Origin: CAVXXB01 sp963765585 | GTDB lineage: Bacteria; Calditrichota; Calditrichia; JAJRVZ01 | DNA length: 64,000 bases | Direction: 5' to 3' | NCBI GenBank assembly: GCA_963765585.1 | Contig: CAVXXB010000012.1 | Span: forward strand, 496,001 to 560,000 | Shown here: positions 19,264-28,102 of the stretch, piece by piece | How positions within the stretch are numbered: position 1 is the stretch's first letter | How the letters are laid out: each line of letters begins with the position of its first letter | The notes under the pieces: generated by a model | What the model was told of the DNA's origin: nothing | The model's database searches: none | The model's input: only the letters and a program-made list of their open reading frames with translations | Program-made: the position numbers and the translations under genes

Positions 19264-19629
19264 TTGGCACGTATCGCAGGAGTTGATTTACCAAAGAATA
19301 AAAGAGTGGTTATTGGTTTAACCTATATTTATGGAATAGGTGTTTCCAGTGCAAAAAAGATACTCGACGAAGCCGGTGTGGACGAAAATGTCCGGGTTCA
19401 TGATCTTACAGATGCACAGGCTGGCGCTATCCGTACTATTATTCAGGGTAAATATAAAGTAGAAGGTGCGCTGAAATCAGAAGTTAATATGAATATTAAA
19501 CGTTTGATGGACGTTAATAGTTATCGCGGCTATCGCCACCGTCGTGGATTACCATTAAACGGTCAACGCACAAAAACAAATGCACGCACCCGGAAAGGAC
19601 GGAAACGTCTTATCGGTGGCAAAAAATAA
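19264..19629 (+). CDS. rpsM: Ribosomal protein S13
   Basis: Small-subunit head protein contacting the P-site tRNA and L5, 121 residues. TTG start with GAAGGAG upstream, giving MARIAGVDLPKNKRVVIGL. The C-terminal block SYRGYRHRRGLPLNGQRTKT followed by TRKG is conserved. Confidence 0.96.
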   Translation: MARIAGVDLPKNKRVVIGLTYIYGIGVSSAKKILDEAGVDENVRVHDLTDAQAGAIRTIIQGKYKVEGALKSEVNMNIKRLMDVNSYRGYRHRRGLPLNGQRTKTNARTRKGRKRLIGGKK

Positions 19630-19657
19630 GCATATAAAAATCCATTAGGAGGTTCAT

Positions 19658-20050
19658 TTGGCTTCCCCAAAAACTCGTAAAAAAACAAAGAAAAAAGAGC
19701 GTGTTGATGCGCATGGGAAGGCGCACATAAAAGCAACTTTTAATAATACGATCATATCGTTATCCGATACTTACGGCAATGTCATTTCCTGGGCAACCGC
19801 AGGTAAAAGTGGCTTTAAGGGATCAAGAAAAAACACACCTTTTGCTGCGCAGATTGCTGCCGAAGGTGCGGCTAAAGAAGCAATGGAACTTGGTCTTGCC
19901 AAAGTCGATGTGGAAGTAAAAGGACCGGGTTCGGGCCGGGAGGCTGCCATCAGATCTTTGCAGGCAGCTGGTCTTGAAATACTCTCGATCAAGGATGTAA
20001 CACCCATTCCACATAATGGATGTCGTCCGCCCAAAAGAAGACGTGTTTAA
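19658..20050 (+). CDS. rpsK: Ribosomal protein S11
   Basis: Platform protein at the mRNA exit, 130 residues. TTG start behind TAGGAGG. HIKATFNNTIISLSDTYGN and the C-terminal PIPHNGCRPPKRRRV are diagnostic. Confidence 0.96.
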   Translation: MASPKTRKKTKKKERVDAHGKAHIKATFNNTIISLSDTYGNVISWATAGKSGFKGSRKNTPFAAQIAAEGAAKEAMELGLAKVDVEVKGPGSGREAAIRSLQAAGLEILSIKDVTPIPHNGCRPPKRRRV

Positions 20051-20073
20051 TCATTTTAATTGGAGTTTGTTGA

Positions 20074-20703
20074 ATGGCAAGATATACAGACGCGGTTTGT
20101 AAACTATGCCGTAGAGAATCTGAAAAATTATTTCTGAAGGGTAACCGCTGTCTTACGGTTAAGTGCTCGTTCGAAAAGAAGAGTTATGCACCCGGACAAC
20201 ATGGGGCAACCCAAAGAACAAAAATATCAGAGTATGGTATTCAGTTACGCGAAAAGCAAAAAGTACGTCGGATTTATGGTGTTTTGGAAAAGCAATTCCG
20301 TAATTACTTTGAAAAAGCCGACAAATTAAAGGGTGTGACAGGTGAAAATCTGCTCAGACTTCTTGAAAGCCGTTTAGACAATACAGTCTATCGTTTAGGC
20401 TTTGCACAATCGAGAAACCAGGCACGACAATTAGTACGTCATCGCCATTTTTCTGTGAATGGGAAGTTGGTTGATATTCCATCTTATTCGATGAGACCGG
20501 GTGATGTCATTTCTGTTCGTGAGAAGAGCAAAAAACTTGGAGTATTTCACGATTCAATGCGTAAAATCCGTGACGAGGACATGTATCCGTGGCTTAATCT
20601 GGAAAAGGCTACCATTGAAGGTACCTTTGTCGATTATCCGAACCGTGTGGATATACCAGTTCAGGTTCAGGAAAATTTAATCGTTGAGTTATACTCAAAA
20701 TAA
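20074..20703 (+). CDS. rpsD: Ribosomal protein S4, zinc-binding form
   Basis: 16S 5'-domain assembly initiator, 209 residues. Cys9, Cys12, Cys26 and Cys31 form an N-terminal zinc site, the C+ version of S4. The S4 RNA-binding domain has SRLDNTVYRLGFAQSRNQAR and QLVRHRHFSVNGKLVDIPSY. ATG start; rpoA follows after 24 nt. Confidence 0.96.
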   Translation: MARYTDAVCKLCRRESEKLFLKGNRCLTVKCSFEKKSYAPGQHGATQRTKISEYGIQLREKQKVRRIYGVLEKQFRNYFEKADKLKGVTGENLLRLLESRLDNTVYRLGFAQSRNQARQLVRHRHFSVNGKLVDIPSYSMRPGDVISVREKSKKLGVFHDSMRKIRDEDMYPWLNLEKATIEGTFVDYPNRVDIPVQVQENLIVELYSK

Positions 20704-20727
20704 ATCATTTAAAAAATAGGTAAATGA

Positions 20728-21714
20728 ATGAGCTGGACTAATTTTCAAATGCCCGAACGTATTGAGTTAGAGGAACAATCCTATACCAATATATTTGGCC
20801 GATTTAACGTAGAACCGTTAGAAAAAGGATTCGGGGTAACCATCGGGAACATGTTTCGTCGTGTGTTGCTTTCTTCACTGCATGGCGCTGCTATATCTGC
20901 TTTCCGTATTGATGGTATACAACACGAATTCACAACGATACCTGGCGTTTATGAGGATATCACTGAGGTGGTCCTGAATCTGAAGCAGGTTCGTCTGAAA
21001 TTACTAAATAAGCGTCTTGAAAAACTAACTGTTCCTATTAAAGGTCCCGGAAGTTTTACTGCGGCAGATATCCAGAAACAAACGACGGATCTGGAAATTT
21101 TAAATCCCGATTTACACATTGCATCTTTAAATGATGATGCAGATTTAGAAATTGAATTGTGGATTGGCAGAGGCCGTGGCTATGTACCGGCCGAGGAAAA
21201 CAAGGTGATTGATCAACCGATTGGCTTAATCCCGATTGATTCAATATTTTCACCCATAATGAACGTCCAATATCACGTAGAAAATACCCGCGTAGGACAA
21301 AAAATCGATTATGAGAAGCTGGTTCTTGAAATCCACACTGATGGTAGCATCACCCCTGATGACGCATTGACTTTTAGCGGTAAAATATTGAAAGATCATA
21401 TTCAATTATTTATAAATTTTGATATTGAGCCGGAAGAAGAAGAGACAAATGAAGTTGATGAAGAAATGCTGCGCATCAAAAAACTTCTTAAAATGAGTGT
21501 GGATGAATTGGAATTATCTGTTCGTTCTCATAATTGTCTCAAGGCAGCGAATATCAAAACAATCGGTGACCTGGTTCATCGTGATGAGCAGGAAATGCTC
21601 AAATTTAGAAATTTTGGCCGTAAATCACTGACAGAAATAAATAAAATTCTGGAAGAACGCGGTCTTCATTTTGGAATGAATATTGAAAAGTATTTAAAAG
21701 GTGACGAAAAGTAA
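20728..21714 (+). CDS. rpoA: RNA polymerase alpha subunit
   Basis: Assembly platform of RNA polymerase, 328 residues. The N-terminal dimerisation domain has GFGVTIGNMFRRVLLSSLHG, followed by an acidic linker with EPEEEETNEVDEE. The C-terminal domain, which contacts UP elements and activators, carries LELSVRSHNCLKAANIKTIG and FGRKSLTEINKILEERGL. Complete. Confidence 0.97.
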   Translation: MSWTNFQMPERIELEEQSYTNIFGRFNVEPLEKGFGVTIGNMFRRVLLSSLHGAAISAFRIDGIQHEFTTIPGVYEDITEVVLNLKQVRLKLLNKRLEKLTVPIKGPGSFTAADIQKQTTDLEILNPDLHIASLNDDADLEIELWIGRGRGYVPAEENKVIDQPIGLIPIDSIFSPIMNVQYHVENTRVGQKIDYEKLVLEIHTDGSITPDDALTFSGKILKDHIQLFINFDIEPEEEETNEVDEEMLRIKKLLKMSVDELELSVRSHNCLKAANIKTIGDLVHRDEQEMLKFRNFGRKSLTEINKILEERGLHFGMNIEKYLKGDEK

Positions 21715-21738
21715 ATTTTTCCGATAAAAGAGGTAATA

Positions 21739-22422
21739 ATGCGACACAGAAAAAAAGGCCGGAAACTAAACCGTACAGCAAGCCATCGCAAGGCACTGTT
21801 ACGTAACCTGGCTAACCAGATTATAGAACATAAAGAGATCAAAACAACGACTGCCAAAGCAAAGGAAGCCAGATCCACGGTAGAGCGTATGATCACTTAT
21901 GCGAAAAAAGGTGATTTACACCATAGAAGACTCGCGTTTAATTTCCTGCGTAATAAAGAATCAGTTAATATCCTTTTTGATGAAATTGCACCGGCGTTTG
22001 CTGAACGGGAAGGTGGATATACACGGGTATTAAAGCTGGGAAGAAGACAGGGCGACAGTGCTCCTATATCGATTCTTCAATTGGTCGGTTTTGAGAAATT
22101 AGAAGATACATCCAAGCCGGAAAAGAAGAGACAGCCTAAGAAAAAAGAACCAGCAACAGCTGGAGCGGCAGCAACTACAGAAGCAGCGGCTGAGGCACCG
22201 GTTGAAGAGGTTGAAGAAGTTCCTGAGGTTCAGGAGGCTGAAGTGGTAGAAGAAGTGGCTCCCGAAGAACCCAAGAAAGCTGATGTGGAAAAAGCCGAAG
22301 AGCCTGAACCACCGGAAGAAACAAAAGCGGAAGCGCCGGCCGAAGAGGCGGCTTCAGAACCGGAACCTGCTGAGGAGGAAAAAGATGATGAACCTCCGGC
22401 AGATGAGGAAAAAAAGAAATAA
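21739..22422 (+). CDS. rplQ: Ribosomal protein L17 with long acidic C-terminal extension
   Basis: Exit-site protein of the large subunit. The L17 core, MRHRKKGRKLNRTASHRKAL to SILQLVGFEKLE, covers about the first 120 residues and is normal. It is followed by roughly 100 residues made almost only of Glu, Ala, Pro, Lys and Val. The extension is in frame, ends at a clean stop and is immediately followed by the cluster terminator. Extensions of L17 occur in some Bacteroidota and relatives, but this one is long. Such a tail would project near the tunnel exit; its role is unknown. Confidence 0.95.
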   Translation: MRHRKKGRKLNRTASHRKALLRNLANQIIEHKEIKTTTAKAKEARSTVERMITYAKKGDLHHRRLAFNFLRNKESVNILFDEIAPAFAEREGGYTRVLKLGRRQGDSAPISILQLVGFEKLEDTSKPEKKRQPKKKEPATAGAAATTEAAAEAPVEEVEEVPEVQEAEVVEEVAPEEPKKADVEKAEEPEPPEETKAEAPAEEAASEPEPAEEEKDDEPPADEEKKK

Positions 22423-22428
22423 TATTAC

Positions 22429-22456
22429 AGGCGGTTTTTTAACCGCCTTTTTTTTT
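22429..22456 (+). terminator. Intrinsic terminator of the ribosomal supercluster
   Basis: Perfect eight-base stem AGGCGGTT / AACCGCCT around a TTTT loop, followed by an unbroken run of T. It starts six bases after the rplQ stop. This is the only strong terminator seen in the first 22 kb, which supports one long transcription unit, or nested units with a common end. Confidence 0.9.
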
Positions 22457-23378
22457 GCCCTACAGTTTCTCCTTGTCATCCCTTAGGGATATTCCCTGTG
22501 ATTGGGCACTTATCAAGTCCCCTCCTTGAGAAATCCATCAGGTAGCCGGAGGGAGGATCACGCCGCAAGGCGGATCCGCCTGCTCAGGCTGTTGCAAAAC
22601 CAATACATTTTGGGCTAAAGCCCCTATATTGGTTGAGATTCAGATCTCCCTGCGCTAAAGCGCAGGGCAAATGACTTTTTGCAACTTCATATATAACAAA
22701 TAACTAGCCCCGGCTTTTAAGACGGGGGATAAAAATATCCCTATCGTTAGTTGGTGCTTTAGCGCCTAAATTAATGAATTTTAAGCAGCCTGCGTTGGCG
22801 GAGATTTAGGGGAGGGTTATTCCTTCGCGCTCTCTGCGGTTAAATTCAATTATTTGAAACGGCATCAAAGTTGAAATGTCCAATGCCCAGGCTCAAATGT
22901 CAAATCAATGACAAAAATCAAATGCCTAATTAAAAGTAGATCCCTTTTGCTGGACATTGAGTATTGAATTGGCATTGGTGCATTTTGACATTGGATATTT
23001 TTAATCTCGTGCTCTGTGCCAACTCCGTTCTCTCTGTGGTTAAATATCAGATAGTCGAAACAGTATCAAAATTGAAATGCCCAATGCCCAAGCTCAAATG
23101 TCAAATCAATGTCCAATGACAGTGTAATAAGTCCCCTCCATGCGGTCCCGTGAAGCGGGATCGGAGGGAGGGTCGAAGATCCGCCAACTGGCGGAGATTT
23201 AGGGGAGGGTCATTTTCCCAACTCAGGTGCTAAGGAACTCAGGGACTTTTTTTTATCGCTAAATATATTTTTCCACCTTAAATACCCCTTGCCAAAATAT
23301 TATTTAAGTTTAAAAAAATCTTAGACTTGCGCATGCATAGGCACTTTCATAAATTTCTTAATTAAATCAGATTGAAAT
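22457..23378. repeat. Gene-free stretch of degenerate intergenic repeats
   Basis: About 920 bases without a plausible gene. It contains an 80-base direct repeat at about 22830-22910 and 23030-23111, roughly 80 percent identical and 200 bases apart. Part of the same unit appears inverted between the copies near 22955-23000. It also holds short palindromes (GGGCTAAAGCCCC near 22610, CCTGCGCTAAAGCGCAGG near 22650) and two elements of the form AAGTCCCCTCC...GGGGAGGGT (22518-22818 and 23128-23212). These look like decayed dispersed mobile or structural elements. No ORF, tRNA or CRISPR was seen. The promoter of the next gene must lie near its end, but I cannot place it. Confidence 0.75.
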
Positions 23379-24509
23379 ATGAAAATCAGGTCTATTTTTC
23401 TTACTTTTTATTGTTTTTTTGGCCTCTTTGGTCAAAGTGCAAATGCCACTTCACCCGAAGCACGCGCGTTTTGGGTTGTCCGCTTTGCTCTCACGAATGA
23501 AAAGGATATCGATACCGTTGTACATACGGCATATCAATCCGGAATTACGGATCTTTTTGTACAGGTACGCGCTATTGGACAAACATATTACCAAAGTGAT
23601 CTTGAAACACCGGTAAAGGCAGTAAATAAGGATTTTGATCCCCTGCAAAGAGTCATTGATAAATGCAGACTTTATGATATTAAAGTGCATGCCTGGGTAA
23701 ATATGTTTTATATCTGGTCCGGAAATAAACCACCTTCAAATAAAAACCATGTATTTTATCAGCTAAATGATCATATTTTACGAATAGACTCCATGCCAGA
23801 ATACCAGGATTTACGGCAAGCAGGGTTAGAAGGATACTATTTAAATCCTGAAAATAGTAAAGTTCAGAAATATTTATTAAATCTTTTGCTTGAAATTGCC
23901 GATAAATATGAAGTGGCCGGTATTCATCTCGATTATTTTCGGTTTCCTGGTGTTAAATATTCATTCACACCCGGGAGCAGAACTGAGTTTATGCTTGATA
24001 ATTATTTTGATCCGTTGACTGTGTATCACAGCCAGGATAATTATGTTTTGGACAGGGGTTACGAAGTATTTGTTGCAGCGGACAAACAATACCGGAATTA
24101 TCTGAGTTCATTATTAAGTAAATATCTGGAAATGATAAAGAGTGAATTGAATAGAAAAAAAAGTAATTTAAAATTATCTGTTGCCGTAAAGCCGGATTAT
24201 ATCCAGGCAAAACACAGGTATTTTCAGGATTGGAAATCCTGGCTGGAAAATAAGAATTGTGATTTTATAGTAATGATGAACTACCGGACAAAATTTGATG
24301 AGTTTACAACAATGCTTGATCAGGTGAATGAGCCGCGATTAAAAGATAGAATAATTGTAGGCATCTCTACCTATAATCAGGATTCAAAAGCTGTAAACTC
24401 GCGAATTAGTTATGTCAAATCCGGCAGATTTGCCGGATATTCATTGTTCTCGTATAATCATCTGGTGAAAAATCAGAATTATTTGAGAAGTTTAAAACTA
24501 TATAACTGA
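23379..24509 (+). CDS. Secreted GHL10 (DUF187) glycoside-hydrolase-like protein
   Basis: 376 residues. An N-terminal signal peptide (MKIRSIFLTFYCFFGLFGQ, cleavage near ANA) is followed by a TIM-barrel of the GHL10/DUF187 family: EARAFWVVRFALTNEKDID at the start, DLFVQVRAIGQTYY, VHAWVNMFYIWSG, and AGIHLDYFRFPG, whose acidic residue is a likely catalytic position. Members (for example B. subtilis YngK) are predicted envelope polysaccharide or peptidoglycan hydrolases, but for most the substrate is unknown. It stands alone between two repeat-bearing intergenic regions, so no operon partner helps to define its role. Confidence 0.85.
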   Translation: MKIRSIFLTFYCFFGLFGQSANATSPEARAFWVVRFALTNEKDIDTVVHTAYQSGITDLFVQVRAIGQTYYQSDLETPVKAVNKDFDPLQRVIDKCRLYDIKVHAWVNMFYIWSGNKPPSNKNHVFYQLNDHILRIDSMPEYQDLRQAGLEGYYLNPENSKVQKYLLNLLLEIADKYEVAGIHLDYFRFPGVKYSFTPGSRTEFMLDNYFDPLTVYHSQDNYVLDRGYEVFVAADKQYRNYLSSLLSKYLEMIKSELNRKKSNLKLSVAVKPDYIQAKHRYFQDWKSWLENKNCDFIVMMNYRTKFDEFTTMLDQVNEPRLKDRIIVGISTYNQDSKAVNSRISYVKSGRFAGYSLFSYNHLVKNQNYLRSLKLYN

Positions 24510-24538
24510 AACTTTTGAATATTGTTATATTAGTAATG

Positions 24539-24622
24539 CGTCATTCTGAACTTGTTTCAGAATCCAATTCATAGACCCTGAAATAAACCTGTCCTGACGA
24601 CAGGTCAGGATTCAGGGTGACG
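24539..24622. repeat. Palindromic intergenic element
   Basis: Outer arms CGTCATTCTGAA and TTCAGGGTGACG pair at ten of twelve positions. An inner perfect hairpin is formed by CCTGTC and GACAGG. The sequence resembles a dispersed element (GTCATTCTGAA ... TTCAGGATGAC) that I know from many environmental bacterial genomes. It ends 30 bases before hutU, so it lies in the hutU 5' region and might form an RNA hairpin there. It lacks a T-tract, so it is not a standard terminator. Confidence 0.7.
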
Positions 24623-24652
24623 AAATGTTTTCTTAAAATGGAGTAAGTAAGG

Positions 24653-26305
24653 ATGAGGGAGCTGTCTGCACCTCGTGGGACAAAAATAACCTGTAAAGGA
24701 TGGCATCAGGAAGCGGCCATGCGCATGTTATTGAACAATCTTGATCCCGAAGTAGCTGAAAATCCGGATGAACTGGTGGTTTACGGCGGTTCCGGGAAAG
24801 CAGCAAGGAACTGGGAAGCCCTGGAAGCGATCATCAGATCGTTAAGATCTCTTGAAAATGATGAAACCTTGCTTGTGCAGTCAGGTAAACCGGTAGGCAT
24901 TGCCCGGACACATCCTTATTCACCGCGCGTATTAATCGCAAATTCAAATCTGGTGCCTGCCTGGGCCACGTGGGAAAATTTTCGTGAACTGGAAAAAAAA
25001 GGTCTGATCATGTATGGTCAGATGACCGCAGGGAGCTGGATTTATATTGGTACTCAGGGCATCTTGCAGGGTACTTATGAAACTTTTGGCGCCCTGGCCG
25101 CAGAACAGAATTTGCCGGATCTAAGTGGAAAATTGGTGGTAACCGCCGGTTTGGGCGGAATGGGCGGGGCGCAACCCCTGGCGGTAACCATGAATAATGG
25201 GGTGGCGCTGGTCATTGAAGTCGATCGGGATCGCATAGAACGCCGGATAAAAACAAAATATCTCGACAAATGGACGGATTCACTCGACGAGGCCATCGCC
25301 TGGTGCCGACAGGCTATGGAGAACAAAAATCCGCTTTCAGTTGGTCTGCTGGGAAATGCAGCCGAGATTCTTCCCCTAATGATTGAAAAAAATATTATTC
25401 CGGATGTGGTCACTGATCAAACATCGGCCCATGATGAGTTAAATGGGTATGTACCGCATGGCATCAGTTATCAGGAAGCGCTCATCCTGCGTAAGAAAGA
25501 TCCTAAAAAATATATTGAAATGTCCTTCATTTCCATGGCCCGGCATTGTCAGGCAATGCTCGACATGCAGCAACACGGTGCCATCGCATTTGATTACGGT
25601 AATAATCTTCGTGCTCAGGCAGAAAAAGCGGGGATCAAAAATGCATTTGATTATCCCGGGTTTGTTCCGGCATATATACGGCCATTGTTCTGCGAGGGGA
25701 AGGGACCATTTCGCTGGGCAGCACTATCCGGCGACCCGCAGGATATCTATCGTACGGATGACCTGATCTGTGAACTTTTTCCCGAAAATAAGAGTTTGAT
25801 ACGCTGGATTACCATGGCCAGAGAAAAAATCGCATTTCAGGGTCTGCCTGCAAGAATCTGCTGGCTTGGATTGGGAGAGAGAGCCCGGTTTGGCAAAGCG
25901 TTGAATGAATTAGTAAAAAAGGGTGATATATCCGCACCGGTAGTAATTGGTCGGGATCATCTTGATACGGGCAGTGTCGCGTCGCCCAACCGTGAGACTG
26001 AGGGAATGAAGGATGGTAGTGATGCAATCAGTGACTGGCCATTATTAAATTGTATGATAAATGTGGCCTCGGGTGCTTCATGGGTATCTTTCCATCATGG
26101 AGGAGGAGTAGGGATCGGGTATTCTCAGCACGCCGGACAGGTTATTGTTGCAGATGGTAGTTCAGAAATGGATCTTAGATTGGACCGCGTACTTACAAAT
26201 GACCCACTTATGGGTATATTTCGTCATGTGGATGCCGGTTATGATCTGGCACATTCCTGCGCGCAAGAAAATCATGTTAAGATTCCTATGAATAACGGAG
26301 AATAA
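24653..26305 (+). CDS. hutU: Urocanate hydratase
   Basis: Second enzyme of histidine degradation; it converts urocanate to imidazolone propionate using tightly bound NAD. 550 residues, full length. The family signature FQGLPARICW contains the catalytic Cys (residue 403 here), and the NAD-binding glycine motif GLGGMGGAQPLA is present. FCEGKGPFRWAALSGDPQDI and FHHGGGVGIGYSQHAGQ are also typical. ATG start with GGAG upstream. No hutH, hutI or hutG is within this window, so the rest of the pathway must be elsewhere. It lies only nine bases upstream of parA on the same strand, an unexpected neighbour for a catabolic gene. Confidence 0.95.
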   Translation: MRELSAPRGTKITCKGWHQEAAMRMLLNNLDPEVAENPDELVVYGGSGKAARNWEALEAIIRSLRSLENDETLLVQSGKPVGIARTHPYSPRVLIANSNLVPAWATWENFRELEKKGLIMYGQMTAGSWIYIGTQGILQGTYETFGALAAEQNLPDLSGKLVVTAGLGGMGGAQPLAVTMNNGVALVIEVDRDRIERRIKTKYLDKWTDSLDEAIAWCRQAMENKNPLSVGLLGNAAEILPLMIEKNIIPDVVTDQTSAHDELNGYVPHGISYQEALILRKKDPKKYIEMSFISMARHCQAMLDMQQHGAIAFDYGNNLRAQAEKAGIKNAFDYPGFVPAYIRPLFCEGKGPFRWAALSGDPQDIYRTDDLICELFPENKSLIRWITMAREKIAFQGLPARICWLGLGERARFGKALNELVKKGDISAPVVIGRDHLDTGSVASPNRETEGMKDGSDAISDWPLLNCMINVASGASWVSFHHGGGVGIGYSQHAGQVIVADGSSEMDLRLDRVLTNDPLMGIFRHVDAGYDLAHSCAQENHVKIPMNNGE

Positions 26306-26314
26306 GGTAAATAA

Positions 26315-27076
26315 ATGGCTGAAATTATTGCAGTGGCGAGTCAAAAGGGCGGTGTCGGTAAAACCACCACGGCTATCAACCTGGGTGCCAGTTTGGCAAT
26401 CCTGGAATATAATACTCTGTTAATTGATATGGATCCGCAGGGAAGCGTGGCGTCTAGTTTTCGACTTAACGAAGGATTGGTCAGGAAAGGTCTTTACGAA
26501 GTCTTTACTGAAAAAATTCCACTTTCGGAGGTATTAGTGGATGTGGGTCTGGATGGTTTACATATTGTTCCTACAAATATTGAAAATGAGGAAAATGAAA
26601 TCGAGTTTTTTCGCTATGCGATGAATTTTTTGACATTGAAACAAGTACTGGAGCCATACCGTGATCTTTATGATTATATTCTGATCGATTGCCCGCCAAG
26701 TTTAGGTAGTCTAACTATCAACGCAATAACTGCTGCGGATTCAATAATAGTGCCGGTTCAATGCGAATATTATTCTTTAAAAGCACTGGGAAAGTTTATT
26801 CGTGCCATCAGAGATATCAGTAATAAACATAATTCCCGGTTGAAGCTAAAAGGGATTTTGGTGACGATGAATGATAAAAGAATAAAAAAAAGTCAAGATA
26901 TCATGGAAAAACTCCGATATAGCTTTAAAAACTTTGTACTTAACACTACTATTCCAAGAAATTCCAAAATTGCTGAAGCACCTAGTTTGGGCAAGCCAGT
27001 CGCATTGTTTGATATCACATCACCGGGGGCATTGGCATATTTAGAACTTGCAGAAGAAATTTTAACGAAAAAATAA
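26315..27076 (+). CDS. ParA/Soj-type ATPase of the chemosensory operon
   Basis: 253 residues, P-loop ATPase of the MinD/ParA superfamily. The deviant Walker A SQKGGVGKTTTAINL has the signature lysine, Walker A' is LLIDMDPQG, and Walker B is YDYILIDCPPSLG. There is no N-terminal HTH, so it belongs to the small type. No parB lies next to it. Instead it is followed by response-regulator, cheW, chemoreceptor and cheA genes at short spacing. Related ATPases (ParC in Vibrio, PpfA in Rhodobacter) position chemoreceptor arrays, so an array-positioning role is a reasonable inference. A chromosomal partition role cannot be excluded. Confidence 0.88.
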   Translation: MAEIIAVASQKGGVGKTTTAINLGASLAILEYNTLLIDMDPQGSVASSFRLNEGLVRKGLYEVFTEKIPLSEVLVDVGLDGLHIVPTNIENEENEIEFFRYAMNFLTLKQVLEPYRDLYDYILIDCPPSLGSLTINAITAADSIIVPVQCEYYSLKALGKFIRAIRDISNKHNSRLKLKGILVTMNDKRIKKSQDIMEKLRYSFKNFVLNTTIPRNSKIAEAPSLGKPVALFDITSPGALAYLELAEEILTKK

Positions 27077-27094
27077 ATTAAGTGAGGTCTCGTT

Positions 27095-28081
27095 GTGGAA
27101 CAAAAATACAAGAGAATCGAAAACCTGGATGAAAAGATCAAGAACATCAGTCTGCCATATATGGAATGGAAAGTGTTATTCCTTGTAAATGAAGGAAATT
27201 CTGTGGCGGAAGTTGTTGATTTGCTCAAGGAAGAGTCGGATGTTGTGCAACGTAATTTCGACTCGTTAGAACAAAAACAATTAATTGAAATATCAGCCGA
27301 ACAAGAACAGGTAGTCGCAGAGGAAGAGACACCTGCTGGCGAGGAAATTGAAGAAATTGACCTGAAAGAAGAAGAATTTTTAGATGCGTCTATTGAAGAT
27401 GAAACAAAGATTCAGGTTACTGAGGTGGAAGAAGAATCTGCAGAAGATCAGGATGAATTGATCAGTGACTCTCTTGATTTTGGAGAGAACGCAGATCTGG
27501 AAGAAGAACCTGAAGATACTGAGACCAGTATGCCGGACCTGGTGGAGGAGGATGGAGACTCCGAAGATATGGAATCACTCACTAGCGCAGAGACCGAAAC
27601 TGCTGTGGAAGAAAGTATTGATAGTATCGTATCGGAAGATGAATTAGTCCCCGGAATGGATGCACTTGGCGCAACCCAGCCAGCGGCTCCTGAGAAACCA
27701 TCTGCTGAAACAGATATCGATAGCAGTAAAAAATCGATCATGGTAATTGATGACAGTATCGTCATTAGAAAAATGATTGAAATTGCCCTCGAGGATGAAG
27801 ATTATAATATTTTAAACGCAACCAGCGGTAAAGAGGGAATGGAAGCCATTGAGAAAAATAAACCTGATCTCGTAATCTTAGATATGATGCTTCCGGATAT
27901 GAGTGGTATCGATGTACTGAAGAAAATTAAAGACTCTAACGATATTCCAGTAATCATGTTATCTGGCAAAGATTCACCACAATTGATTGAGAATGCAAAA
28001 GAACTGGGAGTAAAAGATTTTCTGCCAAAGCCGTTTAAGGATGAGGAACTGGTTGAAAAAGTAACTACACTGATAAAATAA
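27095..28081 (+). CDS. Response regulator with N-terminal helical domain, acidic linker and C-terminal REC domain
   Basis: 328 residues, GTG start. Residues 1-65 look like a small winged-helix or DUF4388-type module (MEWKVLFLVNEGNSVAEVVD). Residues 70-205 are a very acidic, low-complexity linker. Residues about 212-327 form a receiver: SIMVIDDSIVIRKMI, the phospho-acceptor Asp263 in LVILDMMLPDMSG, the conserved Ser in IPVIMLSGKD, and Lys in DFLPKPFKDEE. It is therefore a plausible phosphoryl target of the CheA encoded downstream. It lacks a DNA-binding or enzymatic output domain at the C-terminus; any output must come from the N-terminal part. Confidence 0.88.
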   Translation: MEQKYKRIENLDEKIKNISLPYMEWKVLFLVNEGNSVAEVVDLLKEESDVVQRNFDSLEQKQLIEISAEQEQVVAEEETPAGEEIEEIDLKEEEFLDASIEDETKIQVTEVEEESAEDQDELISDSLDFGENADLEEEPEDTETSMPDLVEEDGDSEDMESLTSAETETAVEESIDSIVSEDELVPGMDALGATQPAAPEKPSAETDIDSSKKSIMVIDDSIVIRKMIEIALEDEDYNILNATSGKEGMEAIEKNKPDLVILDMMLPDMSGIDVLKKIKDSNDIPVIMLSGKDSPQLIENAKELGVKDFLPKPFKDEELVEKVTTLIK

Positions 28082-28102
28082 CTAAAATGGCTGCCATTCC
28101 AG

